Shown in pieces: positions 27,766-36,794 of a DNA stretch of 64,000 nucleotides. The notes beneath the pieces are model-generated. The model did no database searches. It was given only the letters and a program-made list of their open reading frames with translations, and was not told the DNA's origin. Both the position numbers and the translations under genes were made by a program. This DNA is from an uncultured Muribaculaceae bacterium (lineage in GTDB: Bacteria > Bacteroidota > Bacteroidia > Bacteroidales > Muribaculaceae), in contig CAUBWJ010000007.1 of NCBI GenBank assembly GCA_958439725.1, forward strand, positions 1-64,000. The letters are read 5' to 3'. Positions within the stretch are counted from its first letter, which is position 1; every line of letters begins with the position of its first letter.

Positions 27766-29301
27766 ATGAAATCAGGACTGATATTAGGCGCCGCAGGTGC
27801 GGTGGCTGTTTCGGCGACAGCCGCCGATAACCAGGAGGGCAAACAGCGTCCCAACATATTGTATATAATGTGCGACGATATGGGTTATGGCGATCTGGGC
27901 TGCTATGGGCAGCAGTTTATTTCCACTCCTTCCATCGACTCGCTCGCCGCAACGGGCATGCGCTTCACTCAGGCCTACGCCGGCAGCCCCGTGTCGGCGC
28001 CATCAAGAGCCACGTTTATGACCGGCCAGCACAGCGGCCACACCCACGTGCGCGGCAACCGCGAATACTGGGGCGATAAACTGCAGCCCAATCTTTACGG
28101 GCGCAACGCCGATTATACAGTGGTTGGGCAGGAGCCTTACGACACGGCCCACGTGATTATTCCCGAGATATTCCGTGACAACGGTTACACCACCGGCATG
28201 TTCGGAAAGTGGGCCGGAGGATATGAAGGTTCCACATCCACTCCCGACAAGCGCGGAATCGATGAATATTACGGCTATATCTGCCAATTCCAGGCACATC
28301 TCTATTATCCCAATTTCCTTAATGAATACTCCCGCTCTCGGGGCGACACGGCTGTGAGAAGGGTTGAACTTACAGCCAATACGCCCTACGCCATGTACGG
28401 CCCCGATTATCTGAACCGCGGGCAGTATTCTGCCGACATGATTCATAAGCGCGCTCTGGAGTGGCTCGACAGTCAGACCCCGGACAAACCTTTCCTCGGC
28501 ATATTCACCTATACCCTTCCTCATGCCGAGCTGGCCCAGCCACGCGATTCCATACTCGAGGAATATCACAGACGTCTCGGCAAATATCCGGAGCGCACTT
28601 ATGCCGGAAGTGAGGGCTCGCGATATAATCCCACAGATTCAGGCCATGCCGAATTTGCTGCCATGATAGCGCGCCTCGACGCCCAGGTGGGACAGATTAT
28701 GGCAAAGCTTCGCGAAAAGGGACTCGACAAGAACACCGTGGTGATTTTCACATCCGACAACGGCCCTCACGAAGAAGGGGGTGCAGACCCCGATTTTTTC
28801 AACCGCGACGGCCTTCTGCGCGGAATAAAGCGCTCGACCCACGAAGGAGGAATCCGCATTCCTTTCATCGTAAACTGGCCAGGGAAAATCAAGCCGGGAA
28901 GCGTTTCTGACCACCAGCTTGCTTTCTATGACCTCATGCCCACATTCTGCGATATAGCCGGCATAGAGAACTACACCGGGCGATACAGCAACCCGCGTCT
29001 GGAGCAGGATTATTTCGACGGCATCTCATTTTATCCCACGCTCACCGGCAAGCCCGGCGAGCAGAAAAAACACGACGCGCTCTACTGGGAGTTTCATGAG
29101 ACGGACATGCTCGGAGTAAGGCAGGGCGACTGGAAACTCGTGGTGAAAGGAGGCAAATGCACCCTTTACAATCTTGCCGATGACATCCACGAGGATCACG
29201 ACGTGGCAGCGCAGCATCCCGACATAGTTGACCGTCTCAAGCAGGTAATCTACCGCGAGCATACTCCCAATGACCTGTTCCCGATAACCATTCCGGAGTA
29301 A
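27766..29301 (+). CDS. Secreted sulfatase, S1 family (Ser-type)
   Basis: The 511-residue exported enzyme has a signal peptide ending TAAD. S1 sulfatases remove sulfate esters using a formylglycine made from Cys or Ser. The modification motif is S77-A-P-S-R (SPVSAPSRATFMTGQ), so Ser is used and maturation would need the anaerobic radical SAM enzyme, not encoded in this window. Metal ligands appear in MCDDMGYGD (D37, D38) and FTSDNGPHEEGG. The sequence resembles arylsulfatase/N-acetylgalactosamine-6-sulfatase types. Nearby fucosidases suggest sulfated, fucosylated host glycans, an inference only. A repeat module begins 24 bp after its stop. Confidence 0.92.
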   Translation: MKSGLILGAAGAVAVSATAADNQEGKQRPNILYIMCDDMGYGDLGCYGQQFISTPSIDSLAATGMRFTQAYAGSPVSAPSRATFMTGQHSGHTHVRGNREYWGDKLQPNLYGRNADYTVVGQEPYDTAHVIIPEIFRDNGYTTGMFGKWAGGYEGSTSTPDKRGIDEYYGYICQFQAHLYYPNFLNEYSRSRGDTAVRRVELTANTPYAMYGPDYLNRGQYSADMIHKRALEWLDSQTPDKPFLGIFTYTLPHAELAQPRDSILEEYHRRLGKYPERTYAGSEGSRYNPTDSGHAEFAAMIARLDAQVGQIMAKLREKGLDKNTVVIFTSDNGPHEEGGADPDFFNRDGLLRGIKRSTHEGGIRIPFIVNWPGKIKPGSVSDHQLAFYDLMPTFCDIAGIENYTGRYSNPRLEQDYFDGISFYPTLTGKPGEQKKHDALYWEFHETDMLGVRQGDWKLVVKGGKCTLYNLADDIHEDHDVAAQHPDIVDRLKQVIYREHTPNDLFPITIPE

Positions 29302-29324
29302 CTCACGCGTAGGGGATGCTTCGC

Positions 29325-29434
29325 CTATGCTATCGCATGCTGCGGCGTCGCGCTCTCCGCAGGTGTGAAGATGATACCGCTTATCCGATGGCTTTCGCAC
29401 ATCGGTTGTAAAGAAACCGCACCTCCGGTGCTCC
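29325..29434 (+). repeat. Hairpin-rich repeat module, copy A
   Basis: About 110 bp of non-coding sequence directly behind the sulfatase gene. Block 1 (29325-29352) matches copy B (38068-38095) at 25 of 28 bases. Block 2 (29385-29434) has stem CCGATG / CATCGG with a GCTTTCGCA loop, then TTGTAAAGAAACCGC and a second short hairpin ending GCTCC. The same order occurs in copies B and C with different stem bases. Confidence 0.75.
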
Positions 29435-29465
29435 AAAAGTGATATATCAATCACAGGAATAAAAA

Positions 29466-29507
29466 AGCCCGATTGCGTTTCCCATAAAAAGGAATAGCAA
29501 TCGGGCT
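29466..29507 (-). terminator. Terminator of the 30-32 kb fucosidase operon
   Basis: AGCCCGATTGC pairs with GCAATCGGGCT, followed on the minus strand by six T. It is about 50 bp past the stop of the short GH29 gene. Confidence 0.85.
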
Positions 29508-29517
29508 AACGGTTTGG

Positions 29518-29537
29518 TTTGGATTGGTTTGGATTGG
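29518..29537. repeat. Short tandem repeat TTTGGATTGG x2
   Basis: Two exact 10-bp units with partial copies on both sides (GGTTTGG before, ATTGGTATGG after). It lies in the 3' untranslated part of the GH29 gene. Confidence 0.6.
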
Positions 29538-29559
29538 TATGGTAAGGAATTGCTTTTCT

Positions 29560-30606
29560 TTATATTCCGAGGCGGTGGCGGAGCTGTTTCAGGAGCTTGA
29601 CATCGTTGTCTCTTATGCGGCCGTTGCGGTCGGGCGGGCAGTTCAGTATCAGTATATTGTCGTTTTTGGTACACTGACGGTAGAGTTTCTCGAGTTCGTC
29701 GAGGCTCTTGTAGGTCTTATCGGTGGTATTGTAGAACCATCTTTCGCTGAGGCATACCGTAGATTCCCACGGCATATAATAGTTCTTGCCGTCGTGAGTG
29801 AAGACTTTGGGGTCGTCATCAACGGGAATATGGGGGTCGCCAAGACGGAAATCGCTCGGGAAGTAGCGTATGGGGAATCCGGCTTTCTGCTCGTCGGGAT
29901 GCACGGGGTGTTTGTCAACGTTTTCCGGCGAACCTATGGTCCAGTTGATTCCTACCTGGCATTCGGGCTCGCGGGATTTTATTGTCTGATATATGTCCAT
30001 CACGGGCCAGCGGTAATTCTGTTTCACCCATCCGCCGTCAAACCAGAACTCCACGATATCGGTATTGTTTTTCTGAGCTATATCAATAAGCTCGTTAAGC
30101 TGTTTGACCATGTAATCGTTGTATATGGAATCCTGATTTTGGTTCTCGACGTCGCCATTCACTTTCCTGTCCCATAGCGAGTAATAAAGTCCAAGGCCTA
30201 TGCCATGCTTCTTGCATGCCTTGGCAACCTCTTCCACCACATTGGTCTTGTTGGCCGAAGAGGCAACATCGTAGTCGGTATATTTGCTGTCCCAGAGGCA
30301 GAAACCGTCGTGGTGCTTGGTAATGAGGATGATGTATTTCATTCCGGCGTCCTTTGCGGTTTTCACCCACTGCTCGGCGTCTATCTTCGTGGGGCTATAG
30401 GAAGAGGCCGGTTTTGAACCGTCGGTCCATTCCTCGTCATGGAAAGTATTGATGCCGAAATGGATAAACATGCCGTATTTGCGGTCTATCTGCTTTTTCT
30501 GGGCTTCGCTCGGCATATGTGAAGGCACGGGCATTATCAGATTGTCGGCACAGGCCGAGCCTGCTGCGGCTGCCGCAATGAGCAGGCTTAAAACTGTTCG
30601 TTTCAT
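29560..30606 (-). CDS. GH29 alpha-L-fucosidase, short form
   Basis: The 348-residue exported enzyme has a signal peptide ending SACA. It has the catalytic barrel only: KYGMFIHFGINTFHDEEWTDG, ITKHHDGFCLWDSKYTDYDV and nucleophile D190 in VEFWFDGGWV. It ends soon after the last barrel helix (DNDVKLLKQLRHRLGI), so the C-terminal beta-sandwich of other GH29 enzymes is absent. That is about 110 residues shorter than the 22-24 kb pair. It is the second gene of an operon, 40 bp after the larger fucosidase. Length suits the short subgroup of the family rather than a truncation. Confidence 0.92.
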   Translation of the reverse strand: MKRTVLSLLIAAAAAGSACADNLIMPVPSHMPSEAQKKQIDRKYGMFIHFGINTFHDEEWTDGSKPASSYSPTKIDAEQWVKTAKDAGMKYIILITKHHDGFCLWDSKYTDYDVASSANKTNVVEEVAKACKKHGIGLGLYYSLWDRKVNGDVENQNQDSIYNDYMVKQLNELIDIAQKNNTDIVEFWFDGGWVKQNYRWPVMDIYQTIKSREPECQVGINWTIGSPENVDKHPVHPDEQKAGFPIRYFPSDFRLGDPHIPVDDDPKVFTHDGKNYYMPWESTVCLSERWFYNTTDKTYKSLDELEKLYRQCTKNDNILILNCPPDRNGRIRDNDVKLLKQLRHRLGI

Positions 30607-30646
30607 TTATTACTGTGTTGTATATATGATGTATTAAGTTTAGGTT

Positions 30647-32428
30647 TTATTCAAAATAGACCGGGGTAAGCGATATGGCCGACAATTCCGCCGGGATTCC
30701 GCCTTCCGGCATGCTCACTGTTATGGTGTGGCGTCCGGGCTTGTCAAAGCTTATCCATCCTATGGGCCTTTTGCAGAAAATAGACGATACTCCCTGCTGG
30801 TTCTGGGCCGAATGGCCTTCGTCGGTCTCCACTTTCCACACTCCGCGGCCTTCGCCTCTCAGGGTAAGGTCGACGCTGAATGTGGCGGGTTCCAGTACGT
30901 CGACTGTCCATGTAACTTTGCCGCCGCGGTTAAGATCGGGCGTGCGGTATTTGTGTTTCCATTCGCCGAATTTTTCCATCCAGCTCGTTTTTCCCACACT
31001 GCAACCACTCGCATCAGCGAATACCACGCTGAGTTCGTCGATACCTGATTCGGGGTCAACGGCCTGGGTGTTGTCAACGCTCACTTCTGCGCCTTTTGTG
31101 ACAAGCGCTATCACGCTCACAAGATTATCGGGCTTTTTATAAGGGACGTCAAGCACTGTCCAGTTGCCGCGTTTTTCAAATTTGACGGGGTGAGTCTTCT
31201 TCCCGTCGCAAATACCGGCGGAGACGATTTCGGATTTAAGCCCGGGCAGATAGAGCTTGCCGTCCGAGGGCCATTCGTAGACTGCAAGATACAGCGTGGA
31301 GTCCTGGCGCACCACATCACCCCATGGCAGCCTGTGTTTCCACGGAGAGGCTCCGGCGCCGTAAATCACCTGCGGATACCGTGCAATCCATTTACCGGCT
31401 GCCCGCAGCGCGTTTTGTGCAAAATCCGGTATGGTGCCCATGTCGTCAGGCCCTACGTTGAGCATATATGTGCCGCCGCGTGCAATCGTTGAGATAAGAT
31501 TCTCAAGTATCTGTTTCGGAGATTTCCAGTTGCGGTCATACCATGAATATCCCCAGCCGTCGTTGGTTACGTCGACGCTTTCCCAGAGGCCGTCCAGATT
31601 TTCCGGCGGAACTTCCATGTCGCCGAGCGTGCGGTAATCGCCCAGGTCATATCCCACGCGGCCCGAGACCAACGCCCGCGGCTGGTTGCGGTGGACTGTC
31701 TCCACAAGTTTCTCGGCATATTTTTTCGGCATCTCTCCGGGGGTGTCGAACCACACCAGTTCTATGTCACCGTAATTGCGCGTAATTTCCTCGACCTGAG
31801 GGAGGCATTTGGCATAGAAGTAATCGTCGAAAGTTTTAGGATTACCCTCTGCGTCGACGCGCGGAGCTCCGGAGGCACCGGGAGTGGTCCAGTCCTGATT
31901 GTGGGAATAGTAGAAGCCGAATCCGAGTCCAAGCTTTTTGCAGGCGTCAGACAGTTCCTTCATAGGGTCGCGGCCAAACGGAGTGGCGTCCACTATGTTG
32001 AATTTGTCGCAATCGGAGTGATACATGGCAAAACCGTCGTGATGCTTGCTTGTTATGATGATATATTTCATACCGGCGTCTTTGGCCAGCTTGGCTATCT
32101 TCATGGCGTCGAAATCCTTCGGGTCGAATGTCCGGGCAACGGCTTTATATTCATCGCGGTCGGCATTCGCCATATTTTCGTTCATAAGCCATTCGCCTAT
32201 GCCATAATAGGTTTTCCCGTTCCATTTGTTTCCAAGTTTTGAGTACAGTCCCCAATGGATAAACATGGCATAATTGCCATAATCGAAGAGCTTTCCGCGT
32301 CCTACAGAGGCGTCGGAGGATTTCACGCGCTCGCCTCCGTTCCACATTTCATCCATTTTCTGCTGGGCGCAGAGTGGCCATGCCAAAGCGAGAGCCAGTG
32401 TAAGTCCGATTGCTTTTTTCAATCTCAT
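30647..32428 (-). CDS. GH29 alpha-L-fucosidase with C-terminal sandwich domain
   Basis: The 593-residue exported enzyme has a signal peptide ending PLCAQ. The barrel shows YAMFIHWGLYSKLGNKWNG, ITSKHHDGFAMYHS and the nucleophile D228 in IELVWFDTPG; this WFDTPG form belongs to a different GH29 subgroup from the DGGW form of the others. After the family beta-sandwich (to about 465), a further domain near 470-590 (TWTVDVLEPATFSVDLTLRGEGRGVWKVET, GWISFDKPGRHTITVSMPEG) resembles a carbohydrate-binding sandwich. It leads the operon, with a -7 element at 32484-32491. Confidence 0.93.
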   Translation of the reverse strand: MRLKKAIGLTLALALAWPLCAQQKMDEMWNGGERVKSSDASVGRGKLFDYGNYAMFIHWGLYSKLGNKWNGKTYYGIGEWLMNENMANADRDEYKAVARTFDPKDFDAMKIAKLAKDAGMKYIIITSKHHDGFAMYHSDCDKFNIVDATPFGRDPMKELSDACKKLGLGFGFYYSHNQDWTTPGASGAPRVDAEGNPKTFDDYFYAKCLPQVEEITRNYGDIELVWFDTPGEMPKKYAEKLVETVHRNQPRALVSGRVGYDLGDYRTLGDMEVPPENLDGLWESVDVTNDGWGYSWYDRNWKSPKQILENLISTIARGGTYMLNVGPDDMGTIPDFAQNALRAAGKWIARYPQVIYGAGASPWKHRLPWGDVVRQDSTLYLAVYEWPSDGKLYLPGLKSEIVSAGICDGKKTHPVKFEKRGNWTVLDVPYKKPDNLVSVIALVTKGAEVSVDNTQAVDPESGIDELSVVFADASGCSVGKTSWMEKFGEWKHKYRTPDLNRGGKVTWTVDVLEPATFSVDLTLRGEGRGVWKVETDEGHSAQNQQGVSSIFCKRPIGWISFDKPGRHTITVSMPEGGIPAELSAISLTPVYFE

Positions 32429-32483
32429 AGCAAAAGTTTTTTCAATTATTCGGTGCCGTGCAGGTATTAGTTTTTTCTGATTG

Positions 32484-32491
32484 CAAAGTTA
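32484..32491 (-). promoter_or_regulatory. -7 promoter element for the GH29 operon
   Basis: TAACTTTG on the minus strand, 55 bp before the start at 32428, matches TAnnTTTG. A TTG lies about 25 bp upstream. Confidence 0.55.
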
Positions 32492-32654
32492 CAGATACCC
32501 GGATTTATATAATTGACAAAAAACGTTCTTGATTTTACAAAAACAGATAATCGCGTCCCGGCTTATGAAACGAACACGGACCAGTCCGACTTGTCCGACC
32601 GGTCCGAAATCGTTGAAAGGGCTGAACCGCAAATATCAGTCTCCAGGTTATTTA

Positions 32655-34319
32655 TCAGGAATAGAGGTAGCGTTTTATGGAACGCTTCGGTGTCTTCTCG
32701 AATTCCTCGCTGCGAACCTCTATTTCGTTGATTTGCTCATAAGAGGCGAGCAGGCGGTTCACTTCCTGACGCACCTTTTCCATTACGGCAGGCATCATTT
32801 CATGGCGGAGGTGGGCCTTGTCCATGGCTTCGACATCGGGGTAGACAATGGCCACAATCTTCTTACCGCGCTGGAGCACGAGACTCTCGGCCACGTATGG
32901 CATGGTGTTGAGCTTGGCCTCGATTTCCTCAGGATAGATATTCTGTCCGCTTGCCGACAGGATCATGGTCTTGTAGCGGCCGCGGATGAAGATGGTGCCG
33001 GCATCGGCTATAGTGCCCATGTCGCCGGTATGCAGCCATCCCTCGTTATCGAGCACGGCTTTCGTGGCCTCGGTATTTTTGTAATAACCCATCATCACGT
33101 TCTCGCCCTTTACACAGATTTCTCCGGGAATCATGGCGCCGTTGTCGCTCAGAACCTTTGAGTACATCAGGCCTCTGAGCGTGCGTCCCGATGAACCGGG
33201 TATGAAATCGGGGTAGGGAGTGAAGCTGATAAGCGGGCCGCATTCGGTCATGCCGTAGCCCACAGAGAACGGGAAGTCGATTTTGTAAAGAAACGCCTCA
33301 ACCTCGGGGTTGAGCGGAGCGCCCCCCACGATTATCTGGCAGAACTCTCCGCCGAACGCCTCCATGAGTTTGGAGCGTATCTTTCTGTAGACTTTCTTGT
33401 TGATGAAAGGCAACGCCATGAGCCTGCGCATGGAAGGCTTTGAAATCACCGGGAGTATCTGTTTCTGGTATATCTTTTCGAGAATCAGCGGCACGCAGAG
33501 CACCAATGTGGGTTTTACCTCGGCGAGCGCGGCCATGAGCACACGCGGCGAAGGCACCTTGTTGAAGGTCACTACAAGCGCTCCCAAAGCCAGCTGTACG
33601 AGCATGTCGAAGGTGCAGCCGTAGGTGTGGGCCAGAGGGAGAAATGCCAGACAGCGCCCCTTGCGGTGCTGCATTCCGGAATTCATGCCGTAGACCACAT
33701 TGCCGCATAGATTGTTGAGGGAGAGCATAACCCCCTTGGAGAAGCCTGTGGTTCCCGACGTATAGTTGATTTCGGCGAGGGTGTCGGGGCTGAAATGCGT
33801 GTAGGCCACATCCTCGCGGTTGAAACCTTTGGGATATTTGCGGTTGAACTCGGCCACCACTTTCTCCACAGCCTTTTTTGCCTTTCCCTTGTCGGCTTCC
33901 TTTTCCATAAGAATCTCGTTGGTGTCAAGCGACATCGCCACTTTGACATCGGGAAGCTGCTCGGGGTCGAAATGCTCCCAGATATAATCCTGGATGAAGA
34001 GCATGGAAGATCCGCTGTGGTTTATGATGTGTTGGGCATCCTGCGGGTTGAAGTCGTGCAGAATCGGCACCACTACCGCTCCGTAGGTAAGCGTGGCCAT
34101 ATAGCTCACAATCCAGGAGACGCTGTTTTTGCCCATCACGGCTATTTTTGCTCCGGGTTTCACGCCGTTCAGGCGGAAAAATATGTGGGTCCGGGCTATT
34201 CGTCTGGCAAGATCGCCGTAGGTCAGCACGGATGATGAACCGTAGTCCTGAAGGGCGGGAAGTTCCCAGTTGTTGCGGAAACTCTGGGCAAAGATGTTTA
34301 GCAGGTCTTCGTTGAGCAT
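32655..34319 (-). CDS. Long-chain acyl-CoA synthetase (AMP-binding)
   Basis: The 554-residue enzyme activates fatty acids to acyl-CoA (or acyl-AMP) with ATP. All family motifs are present: the phosphate loop INYTSGTTGFSKGVMLS, YGMTECGPLISF, GWLHTGDMG, the hinge FIRGRYKTMILSASGQNIYPEEIE, and a C-terminal KRSIKRYLY lysine. The protein is cytosolic with a possible membrane association. The gene stands alone and shares a divergent promoter region with mtaB. Chain-length preference is not visible. The LptF/G, acyltransferase and this gene are all lipid-related but not adjacent as one operon. Confidence 0.93.
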   Translation of the reverse strand: MLNEDLLNIFAQSFRNNWELPALQDYGSSSVLTYGDLARRIARTHIFFRLNGVKPGAKIAVMGKNSVSWIVSYMATLTYGAVVVPILHDFNPQDAQHIINHSGSSMLFIQDYIWEHFDPEQLPDVKVAMSLDTNEILMEKEADKGKAKKAVEKVVAEFNRKYPKGFNREDVAYTHFSPDTLAEINYTSGTTGFSKGVMLSLNNLCGNVVYGMNSGMQHRKGRCLAFLPLAHTYGCTFDMLVQLALGALVVTFNKVPSPRVLMAALAEVKPTLVLCVPLILEKIYQKQILPVISKPSMRRLMALPFINKKVYRKIRSKLMEAFGGEFCQIIVGGAPLNPEVEAFLYKIDFPFSVGYGMTECGPLISFTPYPDFIPGSSGRTLRGLMYSKVLSDNGAMIPGEICVKGENVMMGYYKNTEATKAVLDNEGWLHTGDMGTIADAGTIFIRGRYKTMILSASGQNIYPEEIEAKLNTMPYVAESLVLQRGKKIVAIVYPDVEAMDKAHLRHEMMPAVMEKVRQEVNRLLASYEQINEIEVRSEEFEKTPKRSIKRYLYS

Positions 34320-34462
34320 GGTTATGGCAGTTAGCTTGTTTCGTAAGTTGTTTCAGTGTCGGAGAGGGTCTCTCCGGAATGCTTGGGGGATTATATATTA
34401 ATACACCTGAGGCGGGATGTTGGTTGCACGGAGCGCAACTATTTGTAATTCCGGTCACACTG

Positions 34463-34470
34463 CAAAGATA
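34463..34470 (-). promoter_or_regulatory. -7 promoter element for the acyl-CoA synthetase gene
   Basis: TATCTTTG on the minus strand matches TAnnTTTG, with TTTC 20 bp upstream as a -33-like element. It faces the mtaB promoter 32 bp away, and leaves a leader of about 140 bp. Confidence 0.6.
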
Positions 34471-34502
34471 TTGTTTTACTTTCACTCCCGGAAATTATCT
34501 TG

Positions 34503-34510
34503 TATCTTTG
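34503..34510 (+). promoter_or_regulatory. -7 promoter element for mtaB operon
   Basis: TATCTTTG matches TAnnTTTG, 17 bp before the ATG at 34528, with TTTC 19 bp upstream. The two divergent promoters overlap in their -33 regions. Confidence 0.65.
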
Positions 34511-34527
34511 CACATCAAAAGCCATAA

Positions 34528-35847
34528 ATGATGATAGATAAATCCACGTTTTCCGACCGCAAGGCACTTTTCCACACTTTTGGATGCAAGCTCAATTTCG
34601 CCGAGACCTCCACGGTGGCGAAAATGCTTGCCGGGAGGGGAATTATAAGTGCCCGGGAAGGCGAGACGCCGGATATCATTGTGGTGAACACATGTTCGGT
34701 GACCGAGCTTGCCGACAAGAAGTGCCGTCAGGCCATCAGGGCGTTCAACCGCCGCTATCCCGCTGCGGCGATTGTTGTCACGGGGTGTTACGCTCAGCTC
34801 AAGGCTCCTGATATAGAAAAAATGCCCGGTGTGGTGATTGTGGCCGGTAACGACCGCAAGCTTGAGATAGCCGACGCCGTGGAACGCTGGCTTGAGCTCA
34901 GGGAACCGGTTGTGCTCCATACGCCGGTGAAGGACATACGGAGTTTCTCACCCTCGTGCGCGCGCGGCGACCGCACTCGTTTTTTCCTCAAGGTTCAGGA
35001 CGGATGCGATTATTTCTGCTCCTATTGCACCATTCCGTATGCCCGCGGACGCAGCCGGTCGGCCACCATCGATTCTCTCGTGGCGCAGGCGTCGGCCGCC
35101 GCAGCCGAAGGTGGCAAGGAAATAGTGATAACCGGTGTGAATATCGGTGATTTCGGAAAAGGGCGTCAGGATACATTTTTCGATCTAATGCGCGCTCTGG
35201 ACCAGGTTGAGGGTATAGAACGTTACAGAATATCGTCGATAGAGCCTAATCTGCTTACTGACGAGATGATAGAATGGGTGGCCGGTTCGCGGGCATTCAT
35301 GCCGCATTTCCATATACCGCTGCAGAGCGGGTCGGATGTGGTGCTTCAGCTCATGCGCCGTCGCTATGGCACTTCAGTTTTCCGCCACAGGGTGGAGACC
35401 ATACGCGAGGTGATGCCGCATGCCTTCATAGGCGTGGACCTGATAGTGGGTGCGCGCGGAGAGACTCCCGAGGAGTTTGCCGCCTCACGTGATTTTGTGG
35501 ACTCGCTTGCCATATCGCGTCTGCATGTGTTTCCTTATTCCGAACGCCCCGGCACGCGCGCGCTCACCGACATTGACCACGTTGTGAGCCAGCACGACAA
35601 GCATCTGCGCGCACGCACCATGCTCGATATTTCAGACCGTAAGCTCAAGGGTTTTACCGACAGTTTTATAGGAACGGTGCGTCCCGTGCTGGTGGAGCAC
35701 CGCGCAAAGGGCGACACTATGGGGGGATTTACCGACAATTACCTTCGGGTGAGCCTCCCGGCCGACGCGTCGCTTGACAACAGGATTGTTCCGGTGCGTC
35801 TGCTTGAGAATCTCGGTGAAGATGTAAGAGGGGAGGTGGTAGGATAA
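34528..35847 (+). CDS. mtaB: tRNA t6A37 methylthiotransferase MtaB
   Basis: MtaB adds a methylthio group to N6-threonylcarbamoyladenosine at position 37 of tRNAs that read ANN codons. The 439-residue protein has the N-terminal MTTase domain with three cluster cysteines (C20, C56, C87), the radical SAM triad C160-x3-C164-x2-C167 (DGCDYFCSYC), and a C-terminal TRAM domain (IGTVRPVLVEHRAKGD). The stretch HTFGCKLNFAET marks the MtaB rather than MiaB or RimO branch. Its stop overlaps the start of the acyltransferase gene (TAATG). TsaC, which acts earlier in t6A synthesis, is encoded at 49.9 kb. Confidence 0.95.
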   Translation: MMIDKSTFSDRKALFHTFGCKLNFAETSTVAKMLAGRGIISAREGETPDIIVVNTCSVTELADKKCRQAIRAFNRRYPAAAIVVTGCYAQLKAPDIEKMPGVVIVAGNDRKLEIADAVERWLELREPVVLHTPVKDIRSFSPSCARGDRTRFFLKVQDGCDYFCSYCTIPYARGRSRSATIDSLVAQASAAAAEGGKEIVITGVNIGDFGKGRQDTFFDLMRALDQVEGIERYRISSIEPNLLTDEMIEWVAGSRAFMPHFHIPLQSGSDVVLQLMRRRYGTSVFRHRVETIREVMPHAFIGVDLIVGARGETPEEFAASRDFVDSLAISRLHVFPYSERPGTRALTDIDHVVSQHDKHLRARTMLDISDRKLKGFTDSFIGTVRPVLVEHRAKGDTMGGFTDNYLRVSLPADASLDNRIVPVRLLENLGEDVRGEVVG

Positions 35848-36794
35848 TGGCCCGGAATAGCGGTTTTCTCGCTGCGGTAGGCCACGGAGCGCTGAGCGCG
35901 CTGCTGTGGACGCTGTCAAGAATGCCTTTCGGACTGCTCTACTTCCTTTCCGATATCATGTGCTTTGTGACACATCGTATCGCACGTTACCGTCTTAAGG
36001 TCGTGAGAGGAAACCTTGTGGATACCTTTCCCGGAAAATCACGTGCCGAATTGCGGCGCATAGAGAAGGAGTTTTACCTGAATCTCACCGATTACTTCGT
36101 GGAGACAGTGAAACTCAATCATATAAGCGACAGCGAGGTGCTGAAGCGCTTCAAGTTCGAGGATGTTGAGGTCGTGGACCGTCTGGTAGGTTCCGGAAAA
36201 TCGGTGGTGTGCTATTTCGCTCACTGTTTCAACTGGGAATGGGCGCCTTCAATCACACTCTGGTCGCGCTATGGCCGTGATTCCATGGTGGAGTTCTCGC
36301 AGGTCTACCGTCCGCTTAAGAACAAATGGTTCGACGCTTATTTTCTTCATCTGCGTTCGCGTTTCGGCTCGGTGTCGTATCCCAAACGGAGTGTGCTCCG
36401 CGACCTTCTTCGCCTGCGTCGCGACGGCCGTCTGGCCGTGTGCGGTTTCATGAGCGACCAGAAACCGAGCCATGGCGATCCCACCCATCCCATGCTTTTC
36501 CTCGGGCGCCCCACGGCCATGATTACCGGCACGGAGACGCTCGCCCGTAAGCTGGGTATGGCGGTAGCTTACATGGACATGTACAAGTTGTCGCGCGGAC
36601 ACTATAAGATAAAGATGCGCCTCCTCGCCGAGGATGCCTCGGTGCTTGAGCCGATGGAATTGACAGAGCGATATGCAGGCGTCCTGGAGCGCACCATAGA
36701 GCGCAATCCCGCCATCTGGCTCTGGAGCCACAAGAGATGGCGCAACCCCGTGACACTTCCCCAAAAGCCTTTGAAAGATGAATCAGGAGATTGA
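35847..36794 (+). CDS. Lipid A biosynthesis acyltransferase (LpxL/LpxM family)
   Basis: The 315-residue protein has an N-terminal membrane anchor (ALLWTLSRMPFGLLYFLSDIMCF) and the HX4E catalytic motif H126-CFNW-E131. LpxL-type enzymes place a secondary fatty acyl chain on the lipid A precursor at the inner membrane. Further family stretches are FEDVEVVDRLVGSGKSVVCYFAH and GFMSDQKPSHGDPTHPMLFLGRPTAMITG. The gene sits in a tightly overlapping operon: start overlaps mtaB, end overlaps the GT2 gene by 17 bp. Family secure; which acyl position it modifies is unknown. Confidence 0.93.
   Translation: MARNSGFLAAVGHGALSALLWTLSRMPFGLLYFLSDIMCFVTHRIARYRLKVVRGNLVDTFPGKSRAELRRIEKEFYLNLTDYFVETVKLNHISDSEVLKRFKFEDVEVVDRLVGSGKSVVCYFAHCFNWEWAPSITLWSRYGRDSMVEFSQVYRPLKNKWFDAYFLHLRSRFGSVSYPKRSVLRDLLRLRRDGRLAVCGFMSDQKPSHGDPTHPMLFLGRPTAMITGTETLARKLGMAVAYMDMYKLSRGHYKIKMRLLAEDASVLEPMELTERYAGVLERTIERNPAIWLWSHKRWRNPVTLPQKPLKDESGD

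Noticed and set aside
27766..29301. Sulfatase judged inactive for lacking Cys in the CxPxR motif
   Set aside because: Ser in this position is a normal alternative substrate of the anaerobic sulfatase-maturing enzyme.
13000..33000. Classic polysaccharide utilisation locus
   Set aside because: No SusC/SusD pair, hybrid two-component system or anti-sigma/ECF pair is present among the enzymes.
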